Origin: Phycisphaerae bacterium
GTDB taxonomy: Bacteria > Planctomycetota > Phycisphaerae > UBA1845 > PWPN01
NCBI GenBank assembly: GCA_018003015.1
Contig: JAGNEZ010000054.1
Location: forward strand, 1 to 43,193
DNA length: 43,193 nucleotides
Direction: 5' to 3'
The number at the start of each line of letters is the position of its first letter. The first letter of the stretch is position 1. Made by a program: the position numbers and the translations under genes. Shown here piece after piece: positions 35,941 to 43,193 of the stretch. The notes under the pieces are model-generated. The model was not told the DNA's origin. It saw nothing but the letters and a program-made list of their open reading frames with translations, and searched no databases.

Positions 35941-36876
35941 ATGCGACTGATCGCGCGGGCTATGATGGTGGGTGGTCTTTGCTCAGTGGTGGTTGTCCTG
36001 GCGGGCTGCGATTCAAGAGATGTGCCCACCAGCCAGAGCGTGACCGCGGATCAGGCGGCGTCCAAGCCGGGCAGCCTGGCGGCCCCGGCCAGGCTGAAGA
36101 TTGCCGACCGGGTGTCGTGTTCGTCGCTGGTCCAGATCAAGCAGCCGCTGGAGGCCGTCGCCAAGTCGATTTCCGAGATGGGCTATCCATACATGGATCT
36201 GTCCTGTCTGTCGTGGGCCCCGCACGCGTCGGTGGTCGAGATGCGCAAGGACTTCGAGAAGGAGGCCGGCCGGGTTGAATCGGTGCTGGCGGCCAACCGC
36301 TTGAAGGTGTCCAACCTGACGCTGGATGCGGTGGAGATCAAGCCGTACGCGGAATACGAGGAGGATTTCCGGCTGGTGGTGAAGCTGGCCGCCCGGCTGA
36401 AGGCCCGGTTGATCAACATCATGGCTCCGTCCAAGGGAGCTGATTGGGCCGACCAGGTCAAGAAGCTGAAGGCCTTGCAGGCAATCGCGGCCGCGTCGGG
36501 TGTGATTCTGACCGTCGAGACACACGCCAACCAAGTCACGGAACTGCCGGCCGATGCTGAGAAGCTGTGCAAGGAGGTACCGGGCTTGGGCCTGACGCTC
36601 GACCCCAGTCATTACTACGCGGGCCCGAACCAGGGCCGGAGCTTCGATTCCCTGTACCCGCTGGTGCAGGGCACCGGTTTTCGGGCCGGGGGGATGAGTT
36701 GGGATACGATTCAGATGCCGTGGGGCGAGGGGCCGATCGATTTCGCGGGCATCGTGGCCAAGTTGGAGGCGGCGGGGTACCGGGGTTTCTACGTGGTCGA
36801 GTACCTGGAAGGCTTCAACACCCTGGATCCGCTGGCTGAGGCGAGCAAGTTTCTCGCCTGGGCGAAGGGACTGTGA
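35941..36876 (+). CDS. Lipoprotein with sugar-phosphate isomerase/epimerase-like TIM barrel
   Basis: This 311-residue protein has a lipoprotein signal ending in VVVLAGC (Cys 23), so it should be exported and lipidated. Residues 60-310 resemble the xylose-isomerase-like TIM barrel (AP endonuclease family 2): ISEMGYPYMDLSC, ARLINIMAPSKG, GVILTVETHANQ with the metal-binding Glu, LGLTLDPSHYYAG with Asp/His, and GFYVVEYLEGFN. Such proteins isomerise or epimerise sugars or act as dehydratases. An anchored form outside the cytoplasm is seen in planctomycetes, but the substrate is unknown. ATG 35941 has ACGGAG at 35926-35931; the earlier ATG 35767 would bury the signal peptide. Confidence 0.85.
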   Translation: MRLIARAMMVGGLCSVVVVLAGCDSRDVPTSQSVTADQAASKPGSLAAPARLKIADRVSCSSLVQIKQPLEAVAKSISEMGYPYMDLSCLSWAPHASVVEMRKDFEKEAGRVESVLAANRLKVSNLTLDAVEIKPYAEYEEDFRLVVKLAARLKARLINIMAPSKGADWADQVKKLKALQAIAAASGVILTVETHANQVTELPADAEKLCKEVPGLGLTLDPSHYYAGPNQGRSFDSLYPLVQGTGFRAGGMSWDTIQMPWGEGPIDFAGIVAKLEAAGYRGFYVVEYLEGFNTLDPLAEASKFLAWAKGL

Positions 36877-37219
36877 GCTTGGCCATCGACGGTCGCAGGA
36901 GGGTCCGGGTCGTTCGGCTGTGCGGGGCGCAAAAACAGAGAGCATGATCGGGTGGAAGAGAACTCCACGCCGCTGCTCTCTTTGTTCCGCCTATTTCCCG
37001 CCGGGTTGAATACTGCTGTGTAATCCTATCGATCAAAACAAGCAGAAAACAATAGTCATGGATGTGGGTAAAAACCCCGATTGTGATTTCCTGGGGCCGA
37101 GAGCTGCGGGTCTCCTCGACGATCGAGCGGGTGTCCCGGATTGGTTGGAGACATCGAGCTGGCGGGAGAGGGCATGGCCGGGGCGGCGGTGTTTTCGCTC
37201 GGAAGTGCGGCCGCGGCTG
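36877..37219. other. Intergenic region with hairpin and candidate second small RNA
   Basis: These 343 bases separate convergent genes. They hold the hairpin at 36937-36981 and an AT-richer part (36990-37080). On the minus strand, TTGTTT (37047-37052) and TAGGAT (37023-37028) with an 18 bp spacer could form a promoter. A transcript from about 37015 to the T-tract near 36931 would be some 85 nt long, like the candidate RNA at 33522-33606. The promoter match is weak, so I do not call a gene. Confidence 0.4.
36931..36981. terminator. Bidirectional hairpin terminator
   Basis: An 8 bp stem AGAGAGCA/TGCTCTCT (36937-36944 and 36974-36981) with an inner GTGGA/TCCAC stem lies between convergent genes. 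On the minus strand it is followed by GTTTTTGCGCCCC; on the plus strand by the weaker TTGTT. It probably ends transcription from both sides, serving the lipoprotein gene and the AlkA-like gene. Confidence 0.6.
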
Positions 37220-38164
37220 TCATCGGCCGGTGGTGATCCGGGGGCCTTCTTCCTGAGCTGACCAGGCGCTCAAGTTGCCGTGGCGAGCGACATAGTCCTG
37301 CCAGAGTTCGAACCAATAGGCGAGGAACTGGTAGGGCTGCCAAGCGGTGTAATACTGGCGGAGCGCGGCGGGGGTAAACCGGCGACGGGGATGGCGGGCT
37401 TTGAGAAGACGGAGCATTTCGGTGTCGACGGCCAGTCGGTCGTAACGCCCCAAAATCATGCAGAGGTTGCTGGCTGCGTAGTCGCCGACACCGCGGATGC
37501 GGCGGAGGCTGCGGTACAGTTCGTCGGTCGGTCCGGCGAAGTGTTCCAGAGCGGCCAGGTCGGTCCGGTCCTCGGCGATGTCGACGGCCAGGGCGTGCAG
37601 GTAGTCGGCCCGGTAGCCCACGCGGGCGATCCGTTTGAGGTCGGCCGGACCGGCGGCGGCGAGGCGGACCGGGGTGGGGAAACCTCGCCCCGTTCCCTGA
37701 CCGGTGGGTATGCCCCAGTGTTCCACCAGCTTGGCGATCATGGCCACGGTCTGCCGCCAAGCGACGTTGCAGGTGCAGATGACCTTGACAATGTCCTCGA
37801 AGAGTGTGGCACTGCGGAGCAGCCGGCCGAAACGCCTGTCGGCGGCGGGGCGATGGGATGGCGAATCAAGGCAAAGGGCGTGGAAACGGGAGAAGTCCTC
37901 GTCGAGCCGGAGCATCCGGCGAACGGCGGTCCGGACGACCATCGCCTGTGGCCGTGACAGCCTGGCGGTCAAGGTCACGAGCAGTTGCCTCTTGTCCGAC
38001 TCGCGGACGGCGACGGCCACGGCGGCGTCCTGGTCGAGGGTGATCGCCGTTCGCAGCGTACGGGTTGCCGGCTCCCACGCGTTGGGAGCCAAGACGAAGA
38101 AGCCGTGCGAGCAGACGGCGGTGCCGAAGTCGAAATCGGGCGGCGCGGCCAAGGCGATTCGCAT
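37220..38164 (-). CDS. AlkA-like DNA-3-methyladenine glycosylase (HhH-GPD)
   Basis: This 314-residue protein resembles AlkA/DNA-3-methyladenine glycosylase II, which removes alkylated bases from DNA. The helix-hairpin-helix with the GPD loop is RIRGVGDYAASNLCMILGRYDRLAVDTEM, where the Asp of VDTEM is the catalytic residue. The segment LFEDIVKVICTCNVAWRQTVAM precedes it, as in this family. The N-terminal 100 residues form the beta domain. ATG 38164 is chosen because conserved sequence starts there; TACCTT lies 6 nt before it and no ribosome site is present. It is divergent from the KdsD-like gene by 45 bp. Substrate range is not visible. Confidence 0.85.
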   Translation of the reverse strand: MRIALAAPPDFDFGTAVCSHGFFVLAPNAWEPATRTLRTAITLDQDAAVAVAVRESDKRQLLVTLTARLSRPQAMVVRTAVRRMLRLDEDFSRFHALCLDSPSHRPAADRRFGRLLRSATLFEDIVKVICTCNVAWRQTVAMIAKLVEHWGIPTGQGTGRGFPTPVRLAAAGPADLKRIARVGYRADYLHALAVDIAEDRTDLAALEHFAGPTDELYRSLRRIRGVGDYAASNLCMILGRYDRLAVDTEMLRLLKARHPRRRFTPAALRQYYTAWQPYQFLAYWFELWQDYVARHGNLSAWSAQEEGPRITTGR

Positions 38165-38170
38165 GTCAAG

Positions 38171-38176
38171 AAGGTA
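38171..38176 (-). promoter_or_regulatory. TANNNT box TACCTT, 6 nt before the alkA-like ATG
   Basis: TACCTT on the minus strand is followed by six bases and the start codon; there is no ribosome site. It matches the leaderless pattern seen at rlmN and two other genes. Confidence 0.4.
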
Positions 38177-38209
38177 GCGGCGGGCTCGAGGTCGGGCAAC
38201 GCTCTTGCC

Positions 38210-38833
38210 ATGGGGGGCAAACGCGGCTATCACACCGACGTGGACATACAACAGCGAATGAGGGAGATCCTGGCCCGCGAGGCAGCGGCCATTACCGCGG
38301 TGAATGTGACTGCCGAGTTCGAGCGGGCGGTGCGGGCGATCAACGCCTGCGGGGGCAAGGTGCTGACCACCGGGATGGGCAAGGCGGGGCACATTGCCCG
38401 CAAGTTCGCCGCCACGCTGTGTTCCACGGGGACGCCGGCCGCCTACATTCACCCGGGCGAGGCCGCCCACGGCGATCTGGGGCTGGTGGACAAAGATGAC
38501 TGCATCGTCGCGTTCTCGACCAGCGGCAAGACCAACGAAGTCATCGAGATGCTCGATCTGGGCCGGCACCTGGGTCTCGAGACGATCATCGGCATCACCT
38601 CGCATCCCGACTCGCACCTTCGCGATCTGGCCGACATCATTCTGGACATGGGTATCGTCGAGGAGCCTTGCCCGCTGGGTCTGACGCCGTCGGCGAGTAT
38701 CGCGGTGATGCTGGCGATCAGTGACGCCATCGCCCTGGCCCTGATGGAGCTCAAGGGGGTCACCAAGCACGACTACGGCCTGCGGCATCACGGCGGGTAC
38801 CTAGGGCGGAAGGCCCGCACGGACAATCTGTGA
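38210..38833 (+). CDS. KdsD/GutQ-like arabinose-5-phosphate isomerase, SIS domain only
   Basis: This protein of about 207 residues is a single SIS domain of the KpsF/GutQ/KdsD group, which turns ribulose 5-phosphate into arabinose 5-phosphate for Kdo synthesis. Diagnostic phrases are [54 protein letters not shown] and [20 protein letters not shown]. The two CBS domains found in E. coli KdsD are absent; the protein ends soon after the SIS fold, as in some short homologues. The start is uncertain: ATG 38210 or ATG 38258, neither with a good ribosome site. It precedes an epimerase in the same direction, consistent with surface-sugar synthesis. Confidence 0.85.
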   Translation: MGGKRGYHTDVDIQQRMREILAREAAAITAVNVTAEFERAVRAINACGGKVLTTGMGKAGHIARKFAATLCSTGTPAAYIHPGEAAHGDLGLVDKDDCIVAFSTSGKTNEVIEMLDLGRHLGLETIIGITSHPDSHLRDLADIILDMGIVEEPCPLGLTPSASIAVMLAISDAIALALMELKGVTKHDYGLRHHGGYLGRKARTDNL

Positions 38834-38945
38834 GCGGCGATTTCTCACCCCGATAGTCGGCCCTGCACCCCGCGTTGCCCCCGGGGGATCACGCGGTCAT
38901 GGCAGGGTCGCGCGGGTTCGCGATGCTGTGTCGAGAGGGGCGTGC

Positions 38946-40043
38946 ATGAGTCTTCAGCAGGATGCGCGGGGAGACGCGGTCAGCAAGCCGGGATCGACCG
39001 GTGGCCGCTACCTGGTCACCGGTGGTGCGGGCTTTCTGGGGGTCAATCTGGTGCGGTACCTCCTCGCCCGAGGGCACCAGGTGGCCTCGCTGGATGTGGC
39101 CCCGTTCGATTACGCCGATTGTCGCGACCGCGTCGAGGTTCACCTCGGCGACATCCGGCGGCCGGAGGACGTTCGAAGGGCCGTGCGCTCCGCGAGATGC
39201 GTGGTTCACGCCGCGGCGGCCTTACCGCTGTACAAGCCCGAGGACATCTTCTCGACCGATGTGGATGGCACGCGGAACGTGCTTCAGGCCGCGCTGGAGG
39301 CGGGCGTCGAGCGCGTCGTTCACGTCTCCTCGACCGCGGTGTATGGCATCCCCGACCATCATCCTCTCCGGGAAGATGATCGCAAGCAGGGCGTGGGGCC
39401 TTATGGGCAGGCCAAGGTCGAAGCGGAAGAGGTCTGCCTCGAGTACCGCAGACGCCACGGCATGTGCATTCCGATGGTGCGGCCCAAGTCATTCATTGGC
39501 CCTGAGCGGCTCGGCGTGTTCGCCATCTTCTACGACTGGGCCCACGAGGGTCACGGTTTTCCCATGATCGGTTCGGGGCGTAATCGCTACCAGCTTCTCG
39601 ACGTGGAGGATCTCTGCGAAGCGATCTACCTCTGCTGCGTACTGGACGGTGAGCGGGTCAACGACGTGTTCAACATCGGTGCGGCCGAGTTCACCACCAT
39701 GGGCGAGGATTTTCAGGCGGTTCTGGACGAGGCCGGTTTCGGCAAGAAGATCAAGCCCTTTCCGGCCCGTCCGCTCATCTGGACCCTGCGACAGCTGGAG
39801 CGGCTGGGGCTCTCGCCGCTGTACAAGTGGGTCTACGAAACGGCCTGCGAGGATTCGTTCGTCTCGATCGAGAAGGCCCAGCGGGTGCTGGGATTCCAGC
39901 CCCGATACTCGAACAAGCAGGCTCTGGTCCGCAACTACCGCTGGTACCTGGAGCATCTGGACCAGTTCGCCGGCACCTCAGGCGTATCCCACCGCGTTCC
40001 CTGGAAGCAGGGTATCCTACGGCTGGCGAAGGTTTTCTTCTGA
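38946..40043 (+). CDS. NAD-dependent epimerase/dehydratase (extended SDR)
   Basis: This 365-residue enzyme has the Rossmann motif [24 protein letters not shown], the active-site Ser/Thr region [10 protein letters not shown] and the catalytic YGQAK (YxxxK). These are features of extended short-chain dehydrogenases such as sugar-nucleotide 4-epimerases, dehydratases and sterol-type dehydrogenases. The exact substrate is not evident. ATG 38946 is preceded by GAGAGGGG at 38933-38940; an ATG 18 bp earlier lacks a site. It follows the KdsD-like gene by 112 bp. Its last 27 bases overlap the convergent metallophosphoesterase gene. All catalytic residues look intact. Confidence 0.9.
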   Translation: MSLQQDARGDAVSKPGSTGGRYLVTGGAGFLGVNLVRYLLARGHQVASLDVAPFDYADCRDRVEVHLGDIRRPEDVRRAVRSARCVVHAAAALPLYKPEDIFSTDVDGTRNVLQAALEAGVERVVHVSSTAVYGIPDHHPLREDDRKQGVGPYGQAKVEAEEVCLEYRRRHGMCIPMVRPKSFIGPERLGVFAIFYDWAHEGHGFPMIGSGRNRYQLLDVEDLCEAIYLCCVLDGERVNDVFNIGAAEFTTMGEDFQAVLDEAGFGKKIKPFPARPLIWTLRQLERLGLSPLYKWVYETACEDSFVSIEKAQRVLGFQPRYSNKQALVRNYRWYLEHLDQFAGTSGVSHRVPWKQGILRLAKVFF

Positions 40044-41549
40044 CTGGCCGGGCCGGGAGCTGTCGCCGGACGGCGGCCGGGGCGACAGGCACAACTCGTC
40101 GAAAGACACGACGAAGTTGCGTTCGGCGAGATCTCCCGCCTTGCTGTGCAGACCAAGCCGGGCGTAGGCATCTTGAGTCATGGCCGACCAGTGCAGGCAC
40201 TGCGGATCGCGCGGGGTGTGATAGCTCTGCATGTAGCCGCCGGTGAAGACCCGGGTGATGGCGTACCCGCAAGGGTACTCCTTGGTCGAGGCCGTCTCGA
40301 CGTACGGGAGGTTGCCCGTCTCCTCCGGCCAGTAGCCGACGTAGTTGCGGTGCAGGTGACCCGCGAAGACGCCGGCGATCCGGCCATGGGCGCGGAGGAG
40401 GGGGGCGAGCTTCCGGGCGGCGTTGGGCGAGACGCTCGGGGTCTTGCCCGTGGCGAGGTCGATGGTGTGCGCGGCCCCGCTCCCGTAGATCTTGCCGAGC
40501 AAACCGCTTCCCAGCTGGAGCAGTTCCTCGGTCAGGGCTTCTCCCGAGGCCCTTTCCAGCTTGGGCAGGATGGGGCGGTGCAGCAGCACGAAGGTCCACC
40601 GGTCTGCATGATCGCGAAGGTCCCGGGCCAGCCAGTTCAACTCGGCGTCCAGGACCGGATCCTTGTCGTTCACCATCGGTTCGGTGTCGAGAATGACGAG
40701 ATGGATGTCCTGATGGTTGAAGCTGTACCAGGGCTTGGCGAGGCCGAATGTCTGCAGGAAAGGGGCGGCCGCGTCGTGGTTGCCGTGGACGACGCGATAG
40801 GGACGAGTCAGTCGATCGAAGAGCTGCCTGGCCTGCGGGAACTCGTTGGCGGTCGATCCGTCGGTGAGATCCCCTTTGATGATGGTGAAGGCGGCGCCGC
40901 GGGCATTGATTTCATCGATCGCGGCTCCGACCGCCAGGCGCCAGAAGGGCCGATTGGGCTCGGGCCAACGTGTGCCTGGGCTGATGAGCTTCCCGCGAAG
41001 GCTGAGCCGGGCGACGATCTGCTGGCCGACGTGCGTGTCGGTCATCGTGGCGAAGGAGAACAGCTCCTCGCCCGGCGGCGGGATGAGTGTGGTGAACTGA
41101 CCGTTGGCCTGACCGGTCGTTGCGTCGTGCTCGACCTGGCAGGCGTAGTCGTATCGTGTCCCCGGCCGCAGGCCCCGGAGTTCGCAGTGCTCAAACCGCC
41201 GGGAAGAGGACGCAACCGGAGTGCCGCCCGCCTGGCCGGACCCGCCGGGGGGCATGGGCCTTGCGATCCGGTCCAGGCGCTCTCCGTGTTTCCCATAGCG
41301 GATGATCGTCTCGGTCGGCCGATTCGTTTCCCAGGTGAAGACGGCCGTCGTATCGGTGACGGTCGTGAGCATGAACCGGCTGACGGCGACTTCGGGTGTC
41401 GAGGGTGAGGTGGCGGTATCGTCCTGGCTTGGCAGGGCCGTTCGTGAGTTGCGCTCCTGGCCTGAGGCCGCCGACAGCAGGAGCGAGAGAGCAACTACCA
41501 TCCACCCGCGGAAAGGCCACGGGCGTTTGACTTCGGAACGTTTCGCCAT
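40017..41549 (-). CDS. Exported metallophosphoesterase with Fn3-like N-terminal domain
   Basis: This 510-residue protein has a signal peptide ([15 protein letters not shown]). A fibronectin-like domain follows (residues 50-165: [34 protein letters not shown]), as in purple acid phosphatases. The calcineurin-like metallophosphoesterase domain has the metal ligands in order: DTHVG, GDLTDG, GNHDAA, LLHRPI and GHLHRN. It should hydrolyse phosphoesters outside the cytoplasm with a two-metal centre. ATG 41549 has TACAAT 7 nt upstream and no ribosome site. The gene overlaps the epimerase at the 3' end by 27 bp. The substrate is unknown. Confidence 0.9.
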   Translation of the reverse strand: MAKRSEVKRPWPFRGWMVVALSLLLSAASGQERNSRTALPSQDDTATSPSTPEVAVSRFMLTTVTDTTAVFTWETNRPTETIIRYGKHGERLDRIARPMPPGGSGQAGGTPVASSSRRFEHCELRGLRPGTRYDYACQVEHDATTGQANGQFTTLIPPPGEELFSFATMTDTHVGQQIVARLSLRGKLISPGTRWPEPNRPFWRLAVGAAIDEINARGAAFTIIKGDLTDGSTANEFPQARQLFDRLTRPYRVVHGNHDAAAPFLQTFGLAKPWYSFNHQDIHLVILDTEPMVNDKDPVLDAELNWLARDLRDHADRWTFVLLHRPILPKLERASGEALTEELLQLGSGLLGKIYGSGAAHTIDLATGKTPSVSPNAARKLAPLLRAHGRIAGVFAGHLHRNYVGYWPEETGNLPYVETASTKEYPCGYAITRVFTGGYMQSYHTPRDPQCLHWSAMTQDAYARLGLHSKAGDLAERNFVVSFDELCLSPRPPSGDSSRPGQSEENLRQP

Positions 41550-41556
41550 GATGGGT

Positions 41557-41562
41557 ATTGTA
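41557..41562 (-). promoter_or_regulatory. -10 box TACAAT, 7 nt before metallophosphoesterase ATG
   Basis: TACAAT on the minus strand lies seven bases before the start codon, with no ribosome site between. The -35 region is weak. It fits the leaderless pattern seen at rlmN. Confidence 0.45.
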
Positions 41563-41641
41563 TACGACCCAAGCACGCCGGGACGAGACACGGCGGTATC
41601 CCGAGACCGGATGTCGACACCCGCCACCTCGTGACTCACGT

Positions 41642-41821
41642 CTATCCGCACCTGCACGATGCCGGCTTACGAGCGGTGACGTTCAGACTGGTGATGCAAT
41701 CGGCCGGCGTCGTGCCATGCGGGAGCTGCTCGGCGATGCTCTTGTAGAGTGGATCTTGGAACCCGGTTATGGCCCGGATGTAGTCGCTCTTGGGTTCGAG
41801 CACGATGTCGCCCAGACCGGC
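41642..41821 (-). pseudogene. C-terminal remnant of ArsM-like arsenite methyltransferase
   Basis: In the frame next to arsC, the minus strand reads AGLGDIVLEPKSDYIRAI and ends DCITSLNVTARKPASCRCG before TAG. This resembles the C-terminal end of ArsM-type SAM-dependent arsenite methyltransferases, where a late strand is followed by SxxI and the chain ends in an IxARKP phrase. No start codon, SAM-binding motif or catalytic cysteines are present, so about 60 codons of a longer gene remain. The segment begins where the conserved part of ArsC stops, in another frame, as if a deletion had joined the two genes. The family call comes from remembered sequence patterns and needs a search. Confidence 0.5.
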
Positions 41822-42165
41822 CCCGCTGCCAGAGCCGCGAGTCTGGGTGGGTCATCGAAACCGACATGAATCACCCTCGCCTTGCCGTGGAAGATGGGGC
41901 ATGTCTCATGAGCATGCCCGCAGACCGTGACCACGAAATCGAAAGGCACATCCTTCAACTCAGCCACGTTCTTCGAACGATACCCCGAGATACCCACACC
42001 CGCTTCGGCCATGACCTTCACGGCGTTCGGGTTCAGGCCGTGGGTTTCTATACCCGCCGAGCAGGCCTTGAGGTCATCACCCTTGAGATGGCGCGCCCAG
42101 CCCTCGGCCATCTGGCTTCGACACGAGTTGCCGGTGCAAAGGAACAACACTCGTAACCTGCGCAT
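41767..42165 (-). CDS. arsC: Arsenate reductase ArsC (thioredoxin-coupled), C-terminus replaced
   Basis: This 132-residue protein is the low-molecular-weight-phosphatase type arsenate reductase. The P-loop is LCTGNSCRSQMAEGW with nucleophile C10, and the redox pair C82 and C89 lies in VCGHAHETCP; these are the positions of the three cysteines in the staphylococcal enzyme. The conserved VIHVGFDDPPRLA is reached at residue 110, but the usual final helix (about 20 residues with an RDEI-like phrase) is missing. The last 20 residues come from out-of-frame reading of an ArsM-like tail. The catalytic core is complete, so activity is possible but stability uncertain. GAGGAG precedes ATG 42165; the gene lies 52 bp after the reductase. 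Confidence 0.85.
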   Translation of the reverse strand: MRRLRVLFLCTGNSCRSQMAEGWARHLKGDDLKACSAGIETHGLNPNAVKVMAEAGVGISGYRSKNVAELKDVPFDFVVTVCGHAHETCPIFHGKARVIHVGFDDPPRLAALAAGPVWATSCSNPRATTSGP

Positions 42166-42217
42166 GTTCTCCTCGCGTCGTCATCAGAGTAGCGTTCTTG
42201 CCGCCGCGGCATGCGGC

Positions 42218-42928
42218 CTACTTGGTACGCCTGACCAGCAGAGCCACCTCCGCCACGCGGCGACCGAGGTTCCTGGCGGTCGCGGTGCCGAATTCGTCGC
42301 CGCTGATGCTGTCCTTGCCGTCGTTGACCAGTGTGCCGCCGATGTGAGCACTGGGCTTGCCGTCGCCGACCACGATCATTTCCTGGCACAACAGGGCCGC
42401 AAGGACGGATTGCGTGGTCAACTCCTGGCCGCCGTTGCGGGCAGCGCCGACCGCCAACACGCCGCCGACCTTGTTGCTGAGCACGAAGTTGTTTTTGCGG
42501 AACACCATGCAGCGGTCGATGAACGCCTTGCACAGCGAGCTCATGTTCCCGAAATAGACCGGCGTTCCGACGACAATGCCGGCCACCACGGGGCTGCCGA
42601 GCTTTTCGGTCAGTGCCGGGAAATCGTCCTTCTCGCCCGGCTCCAGCGGCATGCCGGCCGCCACCCCGCCGGGGATCTTGAAGCCGGCCAGCTCGATCAA
42701 CTCGACCTCCACATCCGGCGACACCGCCTTGGCGGCATCCAGGCAGATTTGCATGGCTGCCGCGGTCGTCTTGCCCTTGCGGGGGCTGCAACACACCCCG
42801 ACGATCCTGATCTTTCCCGCGGAAGTCCCCTCGGCGGCATGGGCGGTACCGGCACTCGCGATTGCACCGGCAGCCACCGCCGTTCCAGCGACCTCCAGGA
42901 ATCCCCGTCGTGACCAGTTCTGTTTCAT
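42218..42928 (-). CDS. Tat-exported flavodoxin-fold NAD(P)H reductase
   Basis: This 236-residue protein starts with a twin-arginine signal (MKQNWSRRGFLEVAG, then an Ala-rich helix), so it is exported folded, presumably with its cofactor. From residue 40 it has a flavodoxin-like fold typical of NADPH-dependent FMN reductases and iron-sulfur flavoproteins: RIVGVCCSPRKGKTTAAAMQ binds the flavin phosphate, and GTPVYFGNMSSLCKAFIDR is the family's second loop. The cysteine cluster of iron-sulfur flavoproteins is not complete. AAGGAG precedes the ATG. It lies between ccdA and arsC, consistent with a thiol or metalloid redox role outside the cytoplasm, which is inference. Confidence 0.85.
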   Translation of the reverse strand: MKQNWSRRGFLEVAGTAVAAGAIASAGTAHAAEGTSAGKIRIVGVCCSPRKGKTTAAAMQICLDAAKAVSPDVEVELIELAGFKIPGGVAAGMPLEPGEKDDFPALTEKLGSPVVAGIVVGTPVYFGNMSSLCKAFIDRCMVFRKNNFVLSNKVGGVLAVGAARNGGQELTTQSVLAALLCQEMIVVGDGKPSAHIGGTLVNDGKDSISGDEFGTATARNLGRRVAEVALLVRRTK

Positions 42929-42982
42929 CGCATGTCTCCTTGGAAGAAGTCAATGTTCACACGTTTTGGCGCGCCCGGTCGG

Positions 42983-43192
42983 TCAATGGGCCGTATACAA
43001 CAGACACAACCCGCCGAGCAGAACCAGGACGCCACAGACCTTCTTGAGGATCACCGCGCCCTTGGAGTGCTCGTTCCAGTCCAGGTATCGCTGCACCATT
43101 TCGGTCGACGTTCCCGCGGCCACGATCACCGAGCAGTGCCCGATGCCGTACACGAGCAACAACGCCGCGCCATAGAGAGCGTTGGTCGTCGC
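42983..43192 (-). CDS. CcdA/DsbD-type thiol-disulfide transport protein, C-terminal part
   Basis: Only the last 69 residues are visible; the gene continues beyond the window. They contain two membrane helices (LYGAALLLVYGIGHC and GVLVLLGGLCLLYTA). The phrase YGIGHCSVIVAAGTSTEMVQ is typical of the CcdA/DsbD transmembrane domain, which carries electrons from thioredoxin across the membrane to periplasmic proteins. The stop is 54 bp upstream of the reductase gene, in the same direction, so the exported reductase and ArsC may share its operon and electron supply. The catalytic cysteine pair is outside the window. Confidence 0.75.
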   Translation of the reverse strand, partial: ATTNALYGAALLLVYGIGHCSVIVAAGTSTEMVQRYLDWNEHSKGAVILKKVCGVLVLLGGLCLLYTAH

Positions 43193-43193
43193 G

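Noticed and set aside
37058..37261. 67-codon frame on the plus strand downstream of the lipoprotein gene
   Set aside because: No ribosome site, unremarkable composition, and it overlaps the end of the AlkA-like gene on the other strand.

Overview
The window is GC-rich bacterial chromosome. The gene content points to a Planctomycetota member, probably Phycisphaerae or a relative: a MoxR/DUF58/BatA/VWA/DUF4159 membrane-and-AAA cluster, a very large HEAT-repeat protein, stand-alone CheY and CheX proteins, an FGE-sulfatase/YetA-like fusion and a DUF4091 protein. This assignment is inference from gene content; there is no rRNA or other phylogenetic marker here. The first and last genes are cut by the window edges.

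Layout. (1) 1-2488: three Mu-like phage head genes (protease, capsid cement protein, major head protein T), with no tail genes after them. (2) 2620-5888: an orphan ParA with its own promoter, then a leftward SEC-C protein/FolD pair. (3) 6455-19796: the core cluster, rightward: MoxR ATPase, DUF58, BatA-type VWA protein, second VWA protein with an amidotransferase-like domain, DUF4175-like membrane protein, DUF4159 protein and an exported HEAT-repeat protein. A Ski2-like helicase follows (19981-22182). (4) 22240-23103, leftward: a decayed signalling operon, with a ferredoxin-type fragment truncated after CxxCH followed by a response regulator broken by one in-frame amber codon. (5) 23559-30023: two large exported carbohydrate-active-type proteins, convergent. 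(6) 30252-33315: RlmN, Pcm and a DegT-type sugar aminotransferase. (7) 33316-33922: an AT-richer island with a strong candidate small RNA that has a consensus promoter, three hairpins and a T-tract. (8) 33923-41549: MutT-type Nudix protein, CheX/CheY, a TIM-barrel lipoprotein, AlkA-like glycosylase, KdsD-like isomerase, NAD-dependent epimerase and an exported metallophosphoesterase. (9) 41642-43192, leftward: a redox/arsenic segment with the end of CcdA, a Tat-exported flavodoxin-fold reductase and ArsC, whose tail has been replaced by the out-of-frame tail of an ArsM-like methyltransferase.

How the genes work together. In MoxR-VWA systems the AAA ATPase acts with VWA proteins on membrane-associated or exported clients. 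Here the two VWA proteins and the DUF4175-like protein are membrane-anchored, and DUF4159 and HEAT proteins are joined to them, so the set looks like one envelope machine of unknown client. CheX/CheY form a phosphatase/receiver pair. KdsD-like, epimerase and DegT proteins are consistent with surface-sugar synthesis.

Two patterns cut across genes. Several genes without a Shine-Dalgarno sequence have a TANNNT box 5-7 nt before the ATG, which suggests leaderless mRNAs. Two intergenic islands carry hairpins followed on the minus strand by the same TTTTTGCGCCCC tail.
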